From Geminicoccus roseus DSM 18922 (lineage in GTDB: Bacteria > Pseudomonadota > Alphaproteobacteria > Geminicoccales > Geminicoccaceae), in assembly GCF_000427665.1 (NCBI RefSeq), contig NZ_KE386572.1:3534373-3598372 (forward strand): a stretch of DNA of 64,000 bases, in the 5' to 3' direction. A program made the position numbers and the translations under genes. A model generated the notes under the pieces. It made no database searches. It worked only from the letters and a program-made list of their open reading frames with translations, and was not told the origin of the DNA. The first letter of the stretch is position 1; every line of letters begins with the position of its first letter. This document shows positions 12,359 through 20,694 of the stretch, piece after piece.

Positions 12359-12981
12359 GCGTCGGCCGGGACCAGCCAGTTCGCCAGAAGGACATCGGTG
12401 GTGACCGGCTCGACCTGCACGCCGTAGCGGCGGTGGTAGACATGCAGAGACGCGTCGTGCGTCTCGTCCGTCGACGAGCACAAGGCGTCGCGCAGGAGCA
12501 CCACGCGGTAGCCGCGGTCGATGGCTCCCAGAACCGTGCCGAGCACGCAGACATCGGTCTCGCCGCCGCTGATCGCCAGCGTGTCGATCCCGCGGCGCTG
12601 CAGGCGCTGGTGCAGGTCGGTCTCCTCCCAGGGAGAGTAGACATGCTTGTCGATCACCTCGGCCGGCGGAACGAACCGGGCGAGGCTCGGCATCAGCTCC
12701 ACCATGTCCCAGCCGATCTGCTCGATCGTCATCGACGCCCAGCGCTCGTAGTAGCGCCGCCAGGTTCCCTGGCCCTCGCCCGGCCGCTCCGCCGGAATGA
12801 AGCGGGTGAAGATGGTCCGGCTGGGATGCGCCGCCACGACCTGCTCGACCTTGGGCAGCACCCGTCCCATCCAGGGGGTTTCCCAGTCCGTCCCTTCGCC
12901 GAACAGTCGCTGCATGTCGACACAGAGATGGGCGCAGGTCTCAGTGAGTGGCCCGTAGCGGAGTTCGTCGTTCTTCGGCAT
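12349..12981 (-). CDS. isochorismatase-family cysteine hydrolase
   Basis: This 210-residue protein has the alpha/beta fold of isochorismatase-like amidohydrolases. The catalytic Asp is in CVDMQRLF (Asp22), a Lys is in IDKHVYSPW, and the nucleophilic Cys is in GGETDVCVLGT. Such enzymes hydrolyse amides (nicotinamide, N-carbamoyl compounds, biuret) or isochorismate. Its operon context is suggestive: NAD synthetase begins 30 nt further on the same strand, so a nicotinamidase role is conceivable, but the nicotinamidase metal-binding DxHxxxH motif is not seen. The start at 12981 is chosen because upstream codons overlap nadE. Confidence 0.85.
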   Translation of the reverse strand: MPKNDELRYGPLTETCAHLCVDMQRLFGEGTDWETPWMGRVLPKVEQVVAAHPSRTIFTRFIPAERPGEGQGTWRRYYERWASMTIEQIGWDMVELMPSLARFVPPAEVIDKHVYSPWEETDLHQRLQRRGIDTLAISGGETDVCVLGTVLGAIDRGYRVVLLRDALCSSTDETHDASLHVYHRRYGVQVEPVTTDVLLANWLVPADAHA

Positions 12982-13010
12982 CGGCAATCGGCCCCTTAAA
13001 ATGCGGGAGC

Positions 13011-15065
13011 CTAAACGTCCTTTCCGTCCGGAACGTTCCGCGCCAGTTCGTCGAGCCACGCCGTGGCGTTGCCGTCCGAGGGAGCCCGCCAGTCGCCCCG
13101 GGGCGACAGCGAGCCGCCCGCCGCGACCTTGGGTCCGTTCGGCATCGCCGAGCGCTTGAACTGGCTGAAGCCGAAGAAGCGGCGAAGGAATACCTCCAGC
13201 CAGCGGCGGATGTGGGGAAGGTCGTAGGCCCGCCGCCGGTCCTCCGGGAAGCCCGGCGGCCACGCGCCGCGATCCGCCTTCTCCCATGCCATCAGCGAGA
13301 GGAACGCGATCTTGGAAGGACGGAAGCCGTAGCGCAGCGTGTAGAACAGATTGAAGTCCTGCAACTCGTACGGGCCGACCTTGGCCTCAGTGCTCTGCGG
13401 CTTCTCGCCGGCCTCGACCGGCACGAGTTCCGGCGAGATCTCGGTGGAGAGGATCGAATCGAGCGTGTCCGGGACGTCGCCGCCGAACTGCCTGGACGAG
13501 ATCACCCAGCGGATCAGGTGCTGGATCAAGGTCTTCGGCACGCCGGCATTGACGTTGTAGTGGGCCATCTGGTCGCCGACACCATAAGTGCACCAGCCCA
13601 GTCCCAGCTCCGACAGGTCGCCGGTGCCGATCACGATGCCATCGTGATGGTTGGCGAGGCGGAACAGGTAGTCGGTGCGCAGGCCCGCCTGCACGTTCTC
13701 GAAGGTGACGTCGTAGACCGGCTCGCCCCGTCCGAACGGGTGCCCCATGTCCTTCAGCATCTGGGTGGCGGCGGGACGGATGTCGAGCTCCTGCCAGCTC
13801 ACCTCCAGGGCGCTCATCAGCCGGATGGCGTTGGTCTTGGTCTGGTCGGAGGTGGCGAAGCCCGGCATGGTGTAGGCCAGGATGTTGGCGCGCGGCAGGC
13901 CCAGCTGGTCCATGGCGCGGGCGGCGACGATCAGCGCGTGGGTGGAATCCAGACCGCCGGAAACGCCGATCACCGCCTTCTGGATCCCAGTGGCGCGCAG
14001 GCGCTGGCTCAGGCCCGCGACCTGGATGTTGTAGGCCTCGTAGCAGTCCTGGGCGAGCCTGGCCGGGTCGGACGGCACGAACGGGAACCGCTCGACCGCG
14101 CGCTCCAGCCCGACATCCTCCAGGGGCGGCGCCAGCTCGAACGACACGATCCGGTAGCGGTCGGTGGTCTCCTGGAAGCGCCGCCGGTTGTCGTCGAAGG
14201 TGCCCTGGCGGGCCCGTTCCTGGCGCAGGAGGTCCAGGTCGATGTCGGCCAGGGCGATCTGGTCACCGGCCGGAAAGCGATCGCTCTCGGCCAGCACCCG
14301 GCCGTTCTCGAAGATCGAGGTCTGGCCGTCCCAGGCGAGATCGGTGGTGGATTCCCCGGCCCCGGAGGCCGAGTAGATGTAGGCGGCAAGGCAGCGCGCC
14401 GACTGGGACTGGGCCAGCAGCTTGCGGGTCTCGGCCTTGGCGATGGTGATGTTCGACGCGGAGAGGTTGGCGAGCACGGTGGCGCCGGCCAGTGCCGCGT
14501 CGCTGCTGGGCGGGATCGGAACCCAGAGATCCTCGCAGACCTCAGCATGGAGGATCAGGTCCGGCACGTCCTCGGCGGCGAACAGCAGGTCCGTGCCGAA
14601 CGGGGCGATCTGCCGGCCGATCTGGATGGAGTCGCCGTCGGTGCCCTGGCCGGAGGCGAAGTGGCGGTGCTCGTAGAACTCGCGGTAATTGGGCAGGTGG
14701 ACCTTGGGCACCACGCCCAGCAGGCGGCCGCGATGGATCGCCAGGGCGGCGTTGTAGAGGCGGTTGCCATGACGGACCGGGGCGCCCACTAGCAGCACCG
14801 GCAGAAGCTCGCGCGAGCCCTCGACCAGCTCATCGACCGCCGTCTCCACCGCATCGAGCAGGGAATCCTGCAAGAGCAGGTCCTCGATCGCATACCCGGA
14901 CAAGCCGAGCTCCGGAAACACCGCCAGAGCAGCGGACTGGCCGTGGCAGCGCCTGGCGACCTCCAGGATCGTCCGCGCATTGCCGGCCGGGTCGGCGATG
15001 CTGGTGGTGGTGGTGCAGGCCGCGATCCGGACGAGGCCGTGGCGGTAGATGGAGCGGAAGGTCAT
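13011..15065 (-). CDS. nadE: NAD(+) synthase, glutamine-hydrolysing
   Basis: This 684-residue protein makes NAD from deamido-NAD, ATP and glutamine. The N-terminal nitrilase-type glutaminase (about 1-290) shows the catalytic triad Glu52 (FPELGLSGY), Lys121 (VPKVHLPNY) and Cys177 (HAEVCEDLW). The C-terminal synthetase (about 330-684) has the ATP-pyrophosphatase motif GVSGGLDST near residues 363-371 and [20 protein letters not shown]. The length is right for the long bacterial form (about 680). It is separated from the isochorismatase-family gene by only 29 nt and both read leftward, so they probably share a transcript. Confidence 0.97.
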   Translation of the reverse strand: MTFRSIYRHGLVRIAACTTTTSIADPAGNARTILEVARRCHGQSAALAVFPELGLSGYAIEDLLLQDSLLDAVETAVDELVEGSRELLPVLLVGAPVRHGNRLYNAALAIHRGRLLGVVPKVHLPNYREFYEHRHFASGQGTDGDSIQIGRQIAPFGTDLLFAAEDVPDLILHAEVCEDLWVPIPPSSDAALAGATVLANLSASNITIAKAETRKLLAQSQSARCLAAYIYSASGAGESTTDLAWDGQTSIFENGRVLAESDRFPAGDQIALADIDLDLLRQERARQGTFDDNRRRFQETTDRYRIVSFELAPPLEDVGLERAVERFPFVPSDPARLAQDCYEAYNIQVAGLSQRLRATGIQKAVIGVSGGLDSTHALIVAARAMDQLGLPRANILAYTMPGFATSDQTKTNAIRLMSALEVSWQELDIRPAATQMLKDMGHPFGRGEPVYDVTFENVQAGLRTDYLFRLANHHDGIVIGTGDLSELGLGWCTYGVGDQMAHYNVNAGVPKTLIQHLIRWVISSRQFGGDVPDTLDSILSTEISPELVPVEAGEKPQSTEAKVGPYELQDFNLFYTLRYGFRPSKIAFLSLMAWEKADRGAWPPGFPEDRRRAYDLPHIRRWLEVFLRRFFGFSQFKRSAMPNGPKVAAGGSLSPRGDWRAPSDGNATAWLDELARNVPDGKDV

Positions 15066-15133
15066 GCGGTCCCCGAACCCGTTGCTTCAAGGGAGATAGC
15101 GCGGTCCCGCGCAGGTTTCACGCCACCCGCGCA

Positions 15134-15604
15134 TCACTTTCCGACCGCTGCGTCCCAGTAGCGTCGGTTGTGCGGGTCGATCCGCGCATTGGCGGCAGCG
15201 ACCATGGCGGTGATCGCCTCATAAAAGTTCCGCGCCGCATCCGGGCCCACCAGGATGCGCTGGCTCTGAAGAATCCGGCTGATCCGCAGGTGGTTGTGGT
15301 CGCTGGAAGCAAGCCAGGCCCGGCTGTGCCGGAAGAAGTTGAGCATCCGGCCGGTCGCCCGCTCCAGGCTGGCGGCAGCGCGCGGGTCGGCCCGAATCGC
15401 CTCGATCTCGGCGCTGGTCAGCACGGGCGCCTGCGGCTGGGACATGCTGCGGGTGGGGAGGGGAAACAGCCACTGGATGTAGTCGTGGGTCGTTTCCAGC
15501 GCCCCGTCGTCCATCGCCAGCACATCGTCCAGATGCCGCCCCGCATCGTCCCTTCCGACGCCGGCGAGGAAGGCGTGCAGCCGGCCGGCGATCTCGGTTT
15601 CCAT
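15134..15604 (-). CDS. opioid growth factor receptor-like (OGFr_N) domain protein
   Basis: This 156-residue protein matches the OGFr conserved region, named from a vertebrate receptor but common in bacteria with unknown function. The marker is the DDVLAMDDGALETTHDYIQW segment followed by LFPLPTRS, which is the family core. The rest, with LTSAEIEAIRADP and FFRHSRAWLASSDHNHLRIS, is helical. There is no signal peptide or membrane helix. It lies 68 nt upstream of nadE on the same strand and 61 nt downstream of the YbaK-like gene, so a four-gene leftward operon is possible. Confidence 0.8.
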   Translation of the reverse strand: METEIAGRLHAFLAGVGRDDAGRHLDDVLAMDDGALETTHDYIQWLFPLPTRSMSQPQAPVLTSAEIEAIRADPRAAASLERATGRMLNFFRHSRAWLASSDHNHLRISRILQSQRILVGPDAARNFYEAITAMVAAANARIDPHNRRYWDAAVGK

Positions 15605-15665
15605 GATTCTCTCCTGCCCGGCATACCTTGGCAGGGGAAAGACGGCGACCAGGGTGCCGGGTTCC

Positions 15666-16139
15666 TCAGGCGGTCAAGCGCACCACCCTGGCATCCAGCG
15701 CAGCACGGGCGTCCTCGGGCGCCAGGCAGAGCTGCAGTCCGCGCTGCCCGCCATTGAGGAAGATGCTCTGCAGCCTCATCGCATCCTCCTCGATCGCCGC
15801 CGGGACACGCTTCTTCTGGCCGAACGGACTGATGCCGCCGACATGGTAGCCGGTCAGGCGCTCGGCATCCGCCGGACGCATCATCTGCGCGGCCTTGCCG
15901 GCAAAGGCCTGGGCCAGCCGCTTCATGCTGACCTCCCGGTCGGAGGGAACCAGGACGCAGACCGGCTTGCCGTCGACCAGGGCCATCAAGGTTTTGAGAA
16001 CGTGTCCGGGTGGAACGCCCAGCGCTTCGGCCGCTTGAACACCTATCCGGTTGGCGTCGCCGTCATAGGCATAGACCACGGCCTCAAAGGCGATGCCGGC
16101 CTTCTGCAGGGCCTGGGTGGCGCGGGTGGTCTTGGACAT
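15666..16139 (-). CDS. ybaK: Cys-tRNA(Pro)/Cys-tRNA(Cys) deacylase, YbaK family
   Basis: This 157-residue trans-editing enzyme hydrolyses mischarged Cys-tRNA(Pro). Family features are TRATQALQKAGIAFEAVVY at the N-terminus, VLKTLMALVDGKPVCVLVP with the conserved Lys near residue 46, KAAQMMRPADAERLTGYHVG, and GISPFGQKKRVP. The length is normal for YbaK (about 155-160). The ATG at 16139 is preferred over an upstream in-frame codon that would add 19 atypical residues. The 149-nt gap to the divergent radical SAM gene holds the shared promoter region. Confidence 0.92.
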   Translation of the reverse strand: MSKTTRATQALQKAGIAFEAVVYAYDGDANRIGVQAAEALGVPPGHVLKTLMALVDGKPVCVLVPSDREVSMKRLAQAFAGKAAQMMRPADAERLTGYHVGGISPFGQKKRVPAAIEEDAMRLQSIFLNGGQRGLQLCLAPEDARAALDARVVRLTA

Positions 16140-16288
16140 GGCAGTTAATCTGACCGGAAGCGGGCTGCGTATATGGATGGTAAAGCGCACCCGCACCGCT
16201 CGCCAAGGTCGGCAGGCTTGACGGCGTGCGGCGATTGCTGAGAACGGAACGGGAACATTGGCGCCCTGGCGCCAGCGAGGTTGATCGA

Positions 16289-17512
16289 ATGGATGTCCGC
16301 CGCAAACTGGAGATCCTGGCCGATGCCGCGAAGTACGACGCCTCCTGTGCGTCGAGCGGGACGGACAAGCGCCACTCCGGCAACGGCAAGGGGATCGGCT
16401 CCACCGAAGGCATGGGGATCTGCCACTCCTATGCCCCGGACGGGCGCTGCATTTCCCTGCTCAAGATCCTGATGACCAACGCCTGCATGTTTGACTGCCT
16501 GTACTGCGTGAACCGGGCTTCCTCGAACGTGCAGCGCGCCCGCTTCACCGTGGACGAGGTGGTCAAGCTCACCCTCGACTTCTACCGGCGGAACTACATC
16601 GAGGGCCTGTTTCTTTCCTCCGGCATCATCCGGAGCCCGGACTACACCATGGAGCAACTGGTCCTGGTGGCGAAGAAGCTGCGGCTCGACCACGGCTTCA
16701 AGGGCTATATCCACCTGAAGACCATCCCGGATGCCGACCAGGAACTGACCACCGAAGCCGGCCTCTACGCCGACCGCCTGTCCATCAACATCGAGCTGCC
16801 GACCGACAGCAGCCTCAAGGCGCTGGCGCCGGAAAAGGATGTGCGGGCGATCCGCCGGACCATGGGCGGGCTGCGGGTGCGGCTGGAGGAAGCGAAGGCT
16901 GAGCGCAACAACGACAAGGCGCCCCGCTTCGCGCCGGCCGGGCAGAGCACCCAGATGATCATCGGCGCCGATGCGGCGTCCGACCGGACCATCCTGGACA
17001 CCTCCGCCAACCTGTACGGCTCCTACCAGCTCAAGCGGGTCTATTACTCGGCCTTCAGCCCGATCCCCGATGCCAGCCGCAGCCTGCCGCTCGCCGCCCC
17101 GCCGCTCCTGCGCGAGCACCGGCTCTACCAGGCTGACTGGCTGCTGCGCTTCTACGGCTTTTCGGTCGAGGAGATCGCCGGTGGCTCCGGCATGCTGCCG
17201 CTCGACATCGACCCCAAGCTCGCGTGGGCGCTGCAGCATCGCGAGTGGTTCCCGCTGGACGTCAACCGCGCCAGCAAGGAGCAATTGCTGCGGGTCCCGG
17301 GCCTGGGTGCGAAGGCGGTCAATCGGATCCTGATCGCACGGCGCCACCGCTCGGTGCGCAGCGACGACCTGATCCGCCTGCGGGTGTCGCCGGCCAAGGT
17401 GCTGCCGTTCGTGGTGCTGCCCGACCATCGCCCGGCCACCAGACTGCTGGACGGCGACCGGCTCCTGGCGCGGCTGCGACCGGCAGCGCAGCAGCTCTCC
17501 CTGGGCTTGTGA
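16289..17512 (+). CDS. putative DNA modification/repair radical SAM protein
   Basis: This 407-residue protein belongs to the family often called putative DNA modification/repair radical SAM protein. The [4Fe-4S]-binding motif is CMFDCLYC (Cys-x3-Cys-x2-Cys, near residues 68-75). The C-terminus carries a helix-hairpin-helix DNA-binding unit, NRASKEQLLRVPGLGAKAVN, near residues 326-345. The start at 16289 gives the usual MDVRRKLEILADAAKYDASC opening. Its stop codon overlaps the start of the next gene by one nucleotide (TGATG), so the pair is translationally coupled. The reaction of this family is not established. Confidence 0.92.
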   Translation: MDVRRKLEILADAAKYDASCASSGTDKRHSGNGKGIGSTEGMGICHSYAPDGRCISLLKILMTNACMFDCLYCVNRASSNVQRARFTVDEVVKLTLDFYRRNYIEGLFLSSGIIRSPDYTMEQLVLVAKKLRLDHGFKGYIHLKTIPDADQELTTEAGLYADRLSINIELPTDSSLKALAPEKDVRAIRRTMGGLRVRLEEAKAERNNDKAPRFAPAGQSTQMIIGADAASDRTILDTSANLYGSYQLKRVYYSAFSPIPDASRSLPLAAPPLLREHRLYQADWLLRFYGFSVEEIAGGSGMLPLDIDPKLAWALQHREWFPLDVNRASKEQLLRVPGLGAKAVNRILIARRHRSVRSDDLIRLRVSPAKVLPFVVLPDHRPATRLLDGDRLLARLRPAAQQLSLGL

Positions 17513-18957
17513 TGCATCGGGTGAAGCTGGCGTCGCCGGTCGACTTCGAGGGCTGGCGCGACGCCGCCCGCCGTCTGGCTCTGGCCGGCGTGCTTCCCGA
17601 GGACGTCGCCTGGGCTGTCGACGGGCAGGACGATGATCTGTTCGCCGGGGAGCCGGTTCCCCCAATATCCGCGGAGGCCGGCTTTTCGGTACCGCGCCGC
17701 TTCATCGAGCTCGCGCGGACCGCGATCTGCCACGGCGATCCGGAGCGGTTCGCCCTGCTCTACGCGCTGCTGCGCGGCGTGCTGGACGATCGCGGCCTGA
17801 TCGAGGTGGCGGTGGACCCGCTGGTGGCCAGGGTGGAGCGGATGGCCAAGGCAGTGCGCCGCGACATCCACAAGATGCACGCCTTCGTCCGCTTCCGTTC
17901 GGTGCAGCTTGGGGAGGAGGAGCATTTCATCGCCTGGTTCGAGCCGGAGCACCACATCGTCGAGGCGGGGGCGCCGTTCTTCCAGCGCCGGTTCGCCTCC
18001 ATGCGCTGGTCGATCCTCACCCCGGAGCGCTGCGTTCATTGGGATGGCAGCACGCTGACCTTCACGGATGGCGTGCCGAAGAGTGCCGCGCCCAGCGAGG
18101 ACGCGCTGGAGGAGCTCTGGCGCAGCTACTATGCGTCCATTTTCAATCCGGCCCGGCTCAAGGTCGGCGCCATGCAGTCGGAGATGCCGCGCAAGTACTG
18201 GAAGAACCTGCCGGAGGCGGAACTGATCCGCCCGCTGATCGAGGGCGCGGAACGGCGCATGCGGGAGATGGTTGCTGCCGTACCGACGCTGCCCAACCCG
18301 CAGCCACAGCAAGCAGGAGCGACCGTCATGGCGACCGGCCAACCCGGCACCCCCCTGGAGGAACTGAGGCAGGAAGCCGCCGGCTGCCGGGCCTGCCCGC
18401 TCTGGGCTCCTGCGACCCAGACCGTGTTCGGCGAAGGGCCGGAGGACGCCACGGTCCTGTTCGTCGGCGAGCAGCCCGGCGACAGCGAGGATCTGAAGGG
18501 CCGCCCATTCGTGGGGCCGGCTGGACAGTTGTTCGACCGGGCGCTGGGCGAGGCCGGTATCGACCGGCGCAAGGTCTACGTCACCAATGCGGTCAAGCAT
18601 TTCAAGTTCGAGCCGCGCGGCAAGCGGCGCATCCACCAGAAGCCCAACGCTGCCGAGGTTAAGGCCTGCCGGCCCTGGCTGAGCCAGGAACTGGCCACCG
18701 TCCGCCCCAAGCTGGTGGTGGCGCTGGGGGCGACCGCCGTGCAGAGCCTGGTGGGGCGCGTCACCTCGCTGACCTCCGTGCGCGGCCGGATGCTCAAGAC
18801 CGATGGGGATGCCGACATGATGGCGACGGTGCATCCATCCTTCCTCCTGAGGGTGCCCGACGAGGCGGTCCGGGCGCAGGAATATGCCCGGTTTGTGGAC
18901 GACCTGCGCCAGATCGGCGAGATCGAGCCAGGCGTCCGGGTCGGCCAGGCCGCATGA
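17512..18957 (+). CDS. udgX: DUF4130 domain - UdgX uracil-DNA-binding fusion protein
   Basis: This is a 481-residue two-domain protein. Residues 1-270 match the DUF4130 domain typically paired with the upstream radical SAM protein (KAVRRDIHKMHAFVRFR, NPARLKVGAMQSEMPRKYWK). Residues 280-481 are a family 4/5-like uracil-DNA glycosylase of the UdgX class: GEQPGDSEDLKGRPFVGPAG near 319-338, and KRRIHQKP at 371-378. In UdgX the His of this loop (here His375) forms a covalent link to the abasic site after uracil excision. Other bacteria carry the same fusion. It is coupled to the radical SAM gene and probably works with it in DNA repair. Confidence 0.93.
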   Translation: MHRVKLASPVDFEGWRDAARRLALAGVLPEDVAWAVDGQDDDLFAGEPVPPISAEAGFSVPRRFIELARTAICHGDPERFALLYALLRGVLDDRGLIEVAVDPLVARVERMAKAVRRDIHKMHAFVRFRSVQLGEEEHFIAWFEPEHHIVEAGAPFFQRRFASMRWSILTPERCVHWDGSTLTFTDGVPKSAAPSEDALEELWRSYYASIFNPARLKVGAMQSEMPRKYWKNLPEAELIRPLIEGAERRMREMVAAVPTLPNPQPQQAGATVMATGQPGTPLEELRQEAAGCRACPLWAPATQTVFGEGPEDATVLFVGEQPGDSEDLKGRPFVGPAGQLFDRALGEAGIDRRKVYVTNAVKHFKFEPRGKRRIHQKPNAAEVKACRPWLSQELATVRPKLVVALGATAVQSLVGRVTSLTSVRGRMLKTDGDADMMATVHPSFLLRVPDEAVRAQEYARFVDDLRQIGEIEPGVRVGQAA

Positions 18958-19136
18958 CGTGCAGCCGATCCTGGGCCGGGATCAGCATGGGTTCAGGCTC
19001 CGAAGATCCGGATCGACCGGCGCGGTGTGGGGCGGGGATGTCGGCTGGTGGAGTCGAGCGGGTGGGCTGGACCCAAGTGGAGCCCCGCTCGTCGATGGGC
19101 TGACCATCTTGCCCAATACATGGGCGGCGCTTGGGA

Positions 19137-19451
19137 TCAGGCGAACTCGTCCAGTCGCCCGTAGTGCTCGGCCAGAAGGTAGTAGAAGGTCAGGCGGGAC
19201 TTCAGGCGGTCGCCCTTCATTTTCTGGCAGACCGACATGATCACATCGTCGAGATCGTCGCCATCGAGGCCGAGCTTCTTTTTCAGGAAGTTTTCCCGGA
19301 TCCGGTCGCGTTCCGCGGGATCGGAACAGGCGACATAGCGCGTATCCATGTTGTGCAGGACCAGACGATAAGTCTTCGCCAATCCATTCACAGCGGCTTC
19401 ATGGACAGGGGTCTTCGCATATTTCGCTACGTTGGCGTGTTCATCGGACAT
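19137..19451 (-). CDS. DUF2853 family protein
   Basis: This is a 104-residue small helical protein. The opening MSDEHANVAKYAKTPVHEAA, the TRYVACSDPAERDRIRENFL segment and the C-terminal LTFYYLLAEHYGRLDEF match the DUF2853 family, which has a known fold but no known function. There is no signal sequence. The ATG at 19451 is preceded by GAGGAGCATCC on its own strand. It is divergent from a small basic stress-type protein gene across a 185-nt AT-richer region. The 179 nt between its stop and the UdgX gene hold no gene I can support. Confidence 0.82.
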   Translation of the reverse strand: MSDEHANVAKYAKTPVHEAAVNGLAKTYRLVLHNMDTRYVACSDPAERDRIRENFLKKKLGLDGDDLDDVIMSVCQKMKGDRLKSRLTFYYLLAEHYGRLDEFA

Positions 19452-19581
19452 GGATGCTCCTCGGCTTGGTGATCCGGAAATTCCGGAGTTGCGACAAGCC
19501 GCCGGAGGATCCCGGACTCGCACCAGAATGACAAGAATTAATACATAAAAATTCGGTATATTTGATCCCATGGGCTCGCCT

Positions 19582-19607
19582 GGAACCCGGATCAGCCCCG
19601 GCCGGTT
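19582..19607 (+). promoter_or_regulatory. possible EcfG-type general stress promoter
   Basis: GGAAC at 19582-19586 is followed after 17 nt by GGTT at 19604-19607. The alphaproteobacterial EcfG sigma factor recognises GGAAC-N16/17-CGTT, so the -10 box has one mismatch. The element lies 30 nt before the ATG at 19637, and the genes it would drive are of the stress-protein type. This is suggestive only. Confidence 0.35.
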
Positions 19608-19636
19608 TCTCGGCCGGTTGCAACTGGAGGCGCAGG

Positions 19637-19954
19637 ATGCCGAAGGGCGACAAGTCCAAGTACACGGACAAGCAGAAGCGCAAGGCTGAGCATATCGCGG
19701 AAGGCTACGAGGACCGCGGCGTCGGTCCGGACGAAGCCGAGCGGCGTGCCTGGGCCACCGTCAACAAGGATGATGGCGGCGGCAACAAGGCCGGCTCCGG
19801 CCGCGGCACCCACACCGGTCATCCGGCCGCGCACGAGGGTGGCAAGAAGGGCGGCGAGGCATCGGCCTCACGCTCGGCCGCCGACCGCTCTGCCTCTGCC
19901 AAGAAGGCGGCAGCCACGCGCAAACGCAACGCGGAACATCATGTCTACCACTGA
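19637..19954 (+). CDS. small basic protein, 'plasmid stabilization protein'-like family
   Basis: This 105-residue, strongly charged protein starts MPKGDKSKYTDKQKRKAEHI and continues EGYEDRGVGPDEAERRAWAT. The second half is a low-complexity Gly/Ala/Ser/Lys tail (GRGTHTGHPAAHEGGKKGG and KKAAATRKRNAEHH) resembling KGG-type or histone-like tails. Similar proteins are annotated as plasmid stabilization proteins, but there is no toxin partner here and no reason to assume plasmid maintenance. GGAGG lies 10 nt before the start. It precedes a DUF892 stress protein by 39 nt, suggesting a stress operon. Confidence 0.8.
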   Translation: MPKGDKSKYTDKQKRKAEHIAEGYEDRGVGPDEAERRAWATVNKDDGGGNKAGSGRGTHTGHPAAHEGGKKGGEASASRSAADRSASAKKAAATRKRNAEHHVYH

Positions 19955-19993
19955 GGCAGCCTGCCCGGGTGGAACAAGTCACGGAGACGTCTC

Positions 19994-20497
19994 ATGGGTC
20001 TGTTCACCAGCGACATCAAGACGATGAACGATCTGTTCGTCCATCAGCTCCAGGACATCTATTATGCGGAGCAGCAGATCCTCAAAGCGCTGCCCAAGAT
20101 GATCGACAAGGCGACCGACAGCCAGCTGAAGACCGGCTTTGAGAGCCATCTGCGCGAGACCGAGGGGCACGTGCAGCGGCTGGAGCAGGTCTTCAAGATG
20201 CACGGCGCCGAAGCCAAGGGTGCCACCTGTCCCGCGATCGACGGGATCATCAAGGAGGCCAACGAGGTCGCGGGCGAGGTCGCCGACAAGAACGTGCTGG
20301 ATGCCGCCCTCCTGGCCTCCGCGCAGGCGGTCGAGCATTACGAGATGACGCGCTACGGCACGCTGATCGCCTGGGCCAAGGAACTCGGCCGGCCCGACTG
20401 CGCCAGCGTCCTTGAGCAGAACCTGCAGGAAGAGAAGGCGGCAGACGCCAAGCTCACCAGCATTGCGGAATCCCGGGTCAACCGCATGGCGGCCTGA
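19994..20497 (+). CDS. ferritin-like DUF892 protein (YciE/YciF family)
   Basis: This is a 167-residue four-helix-bundle protein of the YciE/YciF family, linked in other bacteria to stress conditions. The sequence opens MGLFTSDIKTMNDLFVHQLQ and continues DIYYAEQQILKALPKM. Acidic and His residues that could bind metal lie in YYAEQQ, HLRETEGH and AVEHYEM. No signal peptide is present, so it is cytoplasmic. It follows the small basic protein and is closed by the hairpin at 20527, which supports a two-gene transcript. Iron or oxidative stress protection is inference from the family fold. Confidence 0.9.
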   Translation: MGLFTSDIKTMNDLFVHQLQDIYYAEQQILKALPKMIDKATDSQLKTGFESHLRETEGHVQRLEQVFKMHGAEAKGATCPAIDGIIKEANEVAGEVADKNVLDAALLASAQAVEHYEMTRYGTLIAWAKELGRPDCASVLEQNLQEEKAADAKLTSIAESRVNRMAA

Positions 20498-20526
20498 CCT
20501 GTTCTAACCCTAATTCCTTGATCTCG

Positions 20527-20559
20527 ACCTGCCCTGCCGGGCCTCCCGGCGGGGCAGGT
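20527..20559 (+). terminator. intergenic GC-rich hairpin terminator
   Basis: A 15-bp stem, ACCTGCCCTGCCGGG against CCCGGCGGGGCAGGT (one T-G pair), with loop CCT begins 30 nt after the DUF892 gene. There is no long U-tract, only GG-TTGCG. It separates the stress pair from the ada operon. Confidence 0.7.
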
Positions 20560-20694
20560 TGCGTTGTGGGCCTGGGGCCGATGAAAGACTTGATTGCGGA
20601 GCAACCGACGGAGTGCGGGGCAGTCGGCAGGAGAGCAGATTGGTGGTCGAGCGGAGGGTGAACCGGCGCTCAGGCTTTGACAGGAGTTCGCGAG

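Noticed and set aside
12349-12981. Isochorismatase-family protein as nicotinamidase PncA because nadE is adjacent
   Set aside because: The nicotinamidase metal-binding DxHxxxH motif was not found, so only the family name is given.
12948-14792. A 614-codon plus-strand reading frame antisense to nadE
   Set aside because: High-GC DNA leaves long open antisense frames; nadE is certain by motif and length, and the antisense product has low-complexity Gly/Val/Arg composition.
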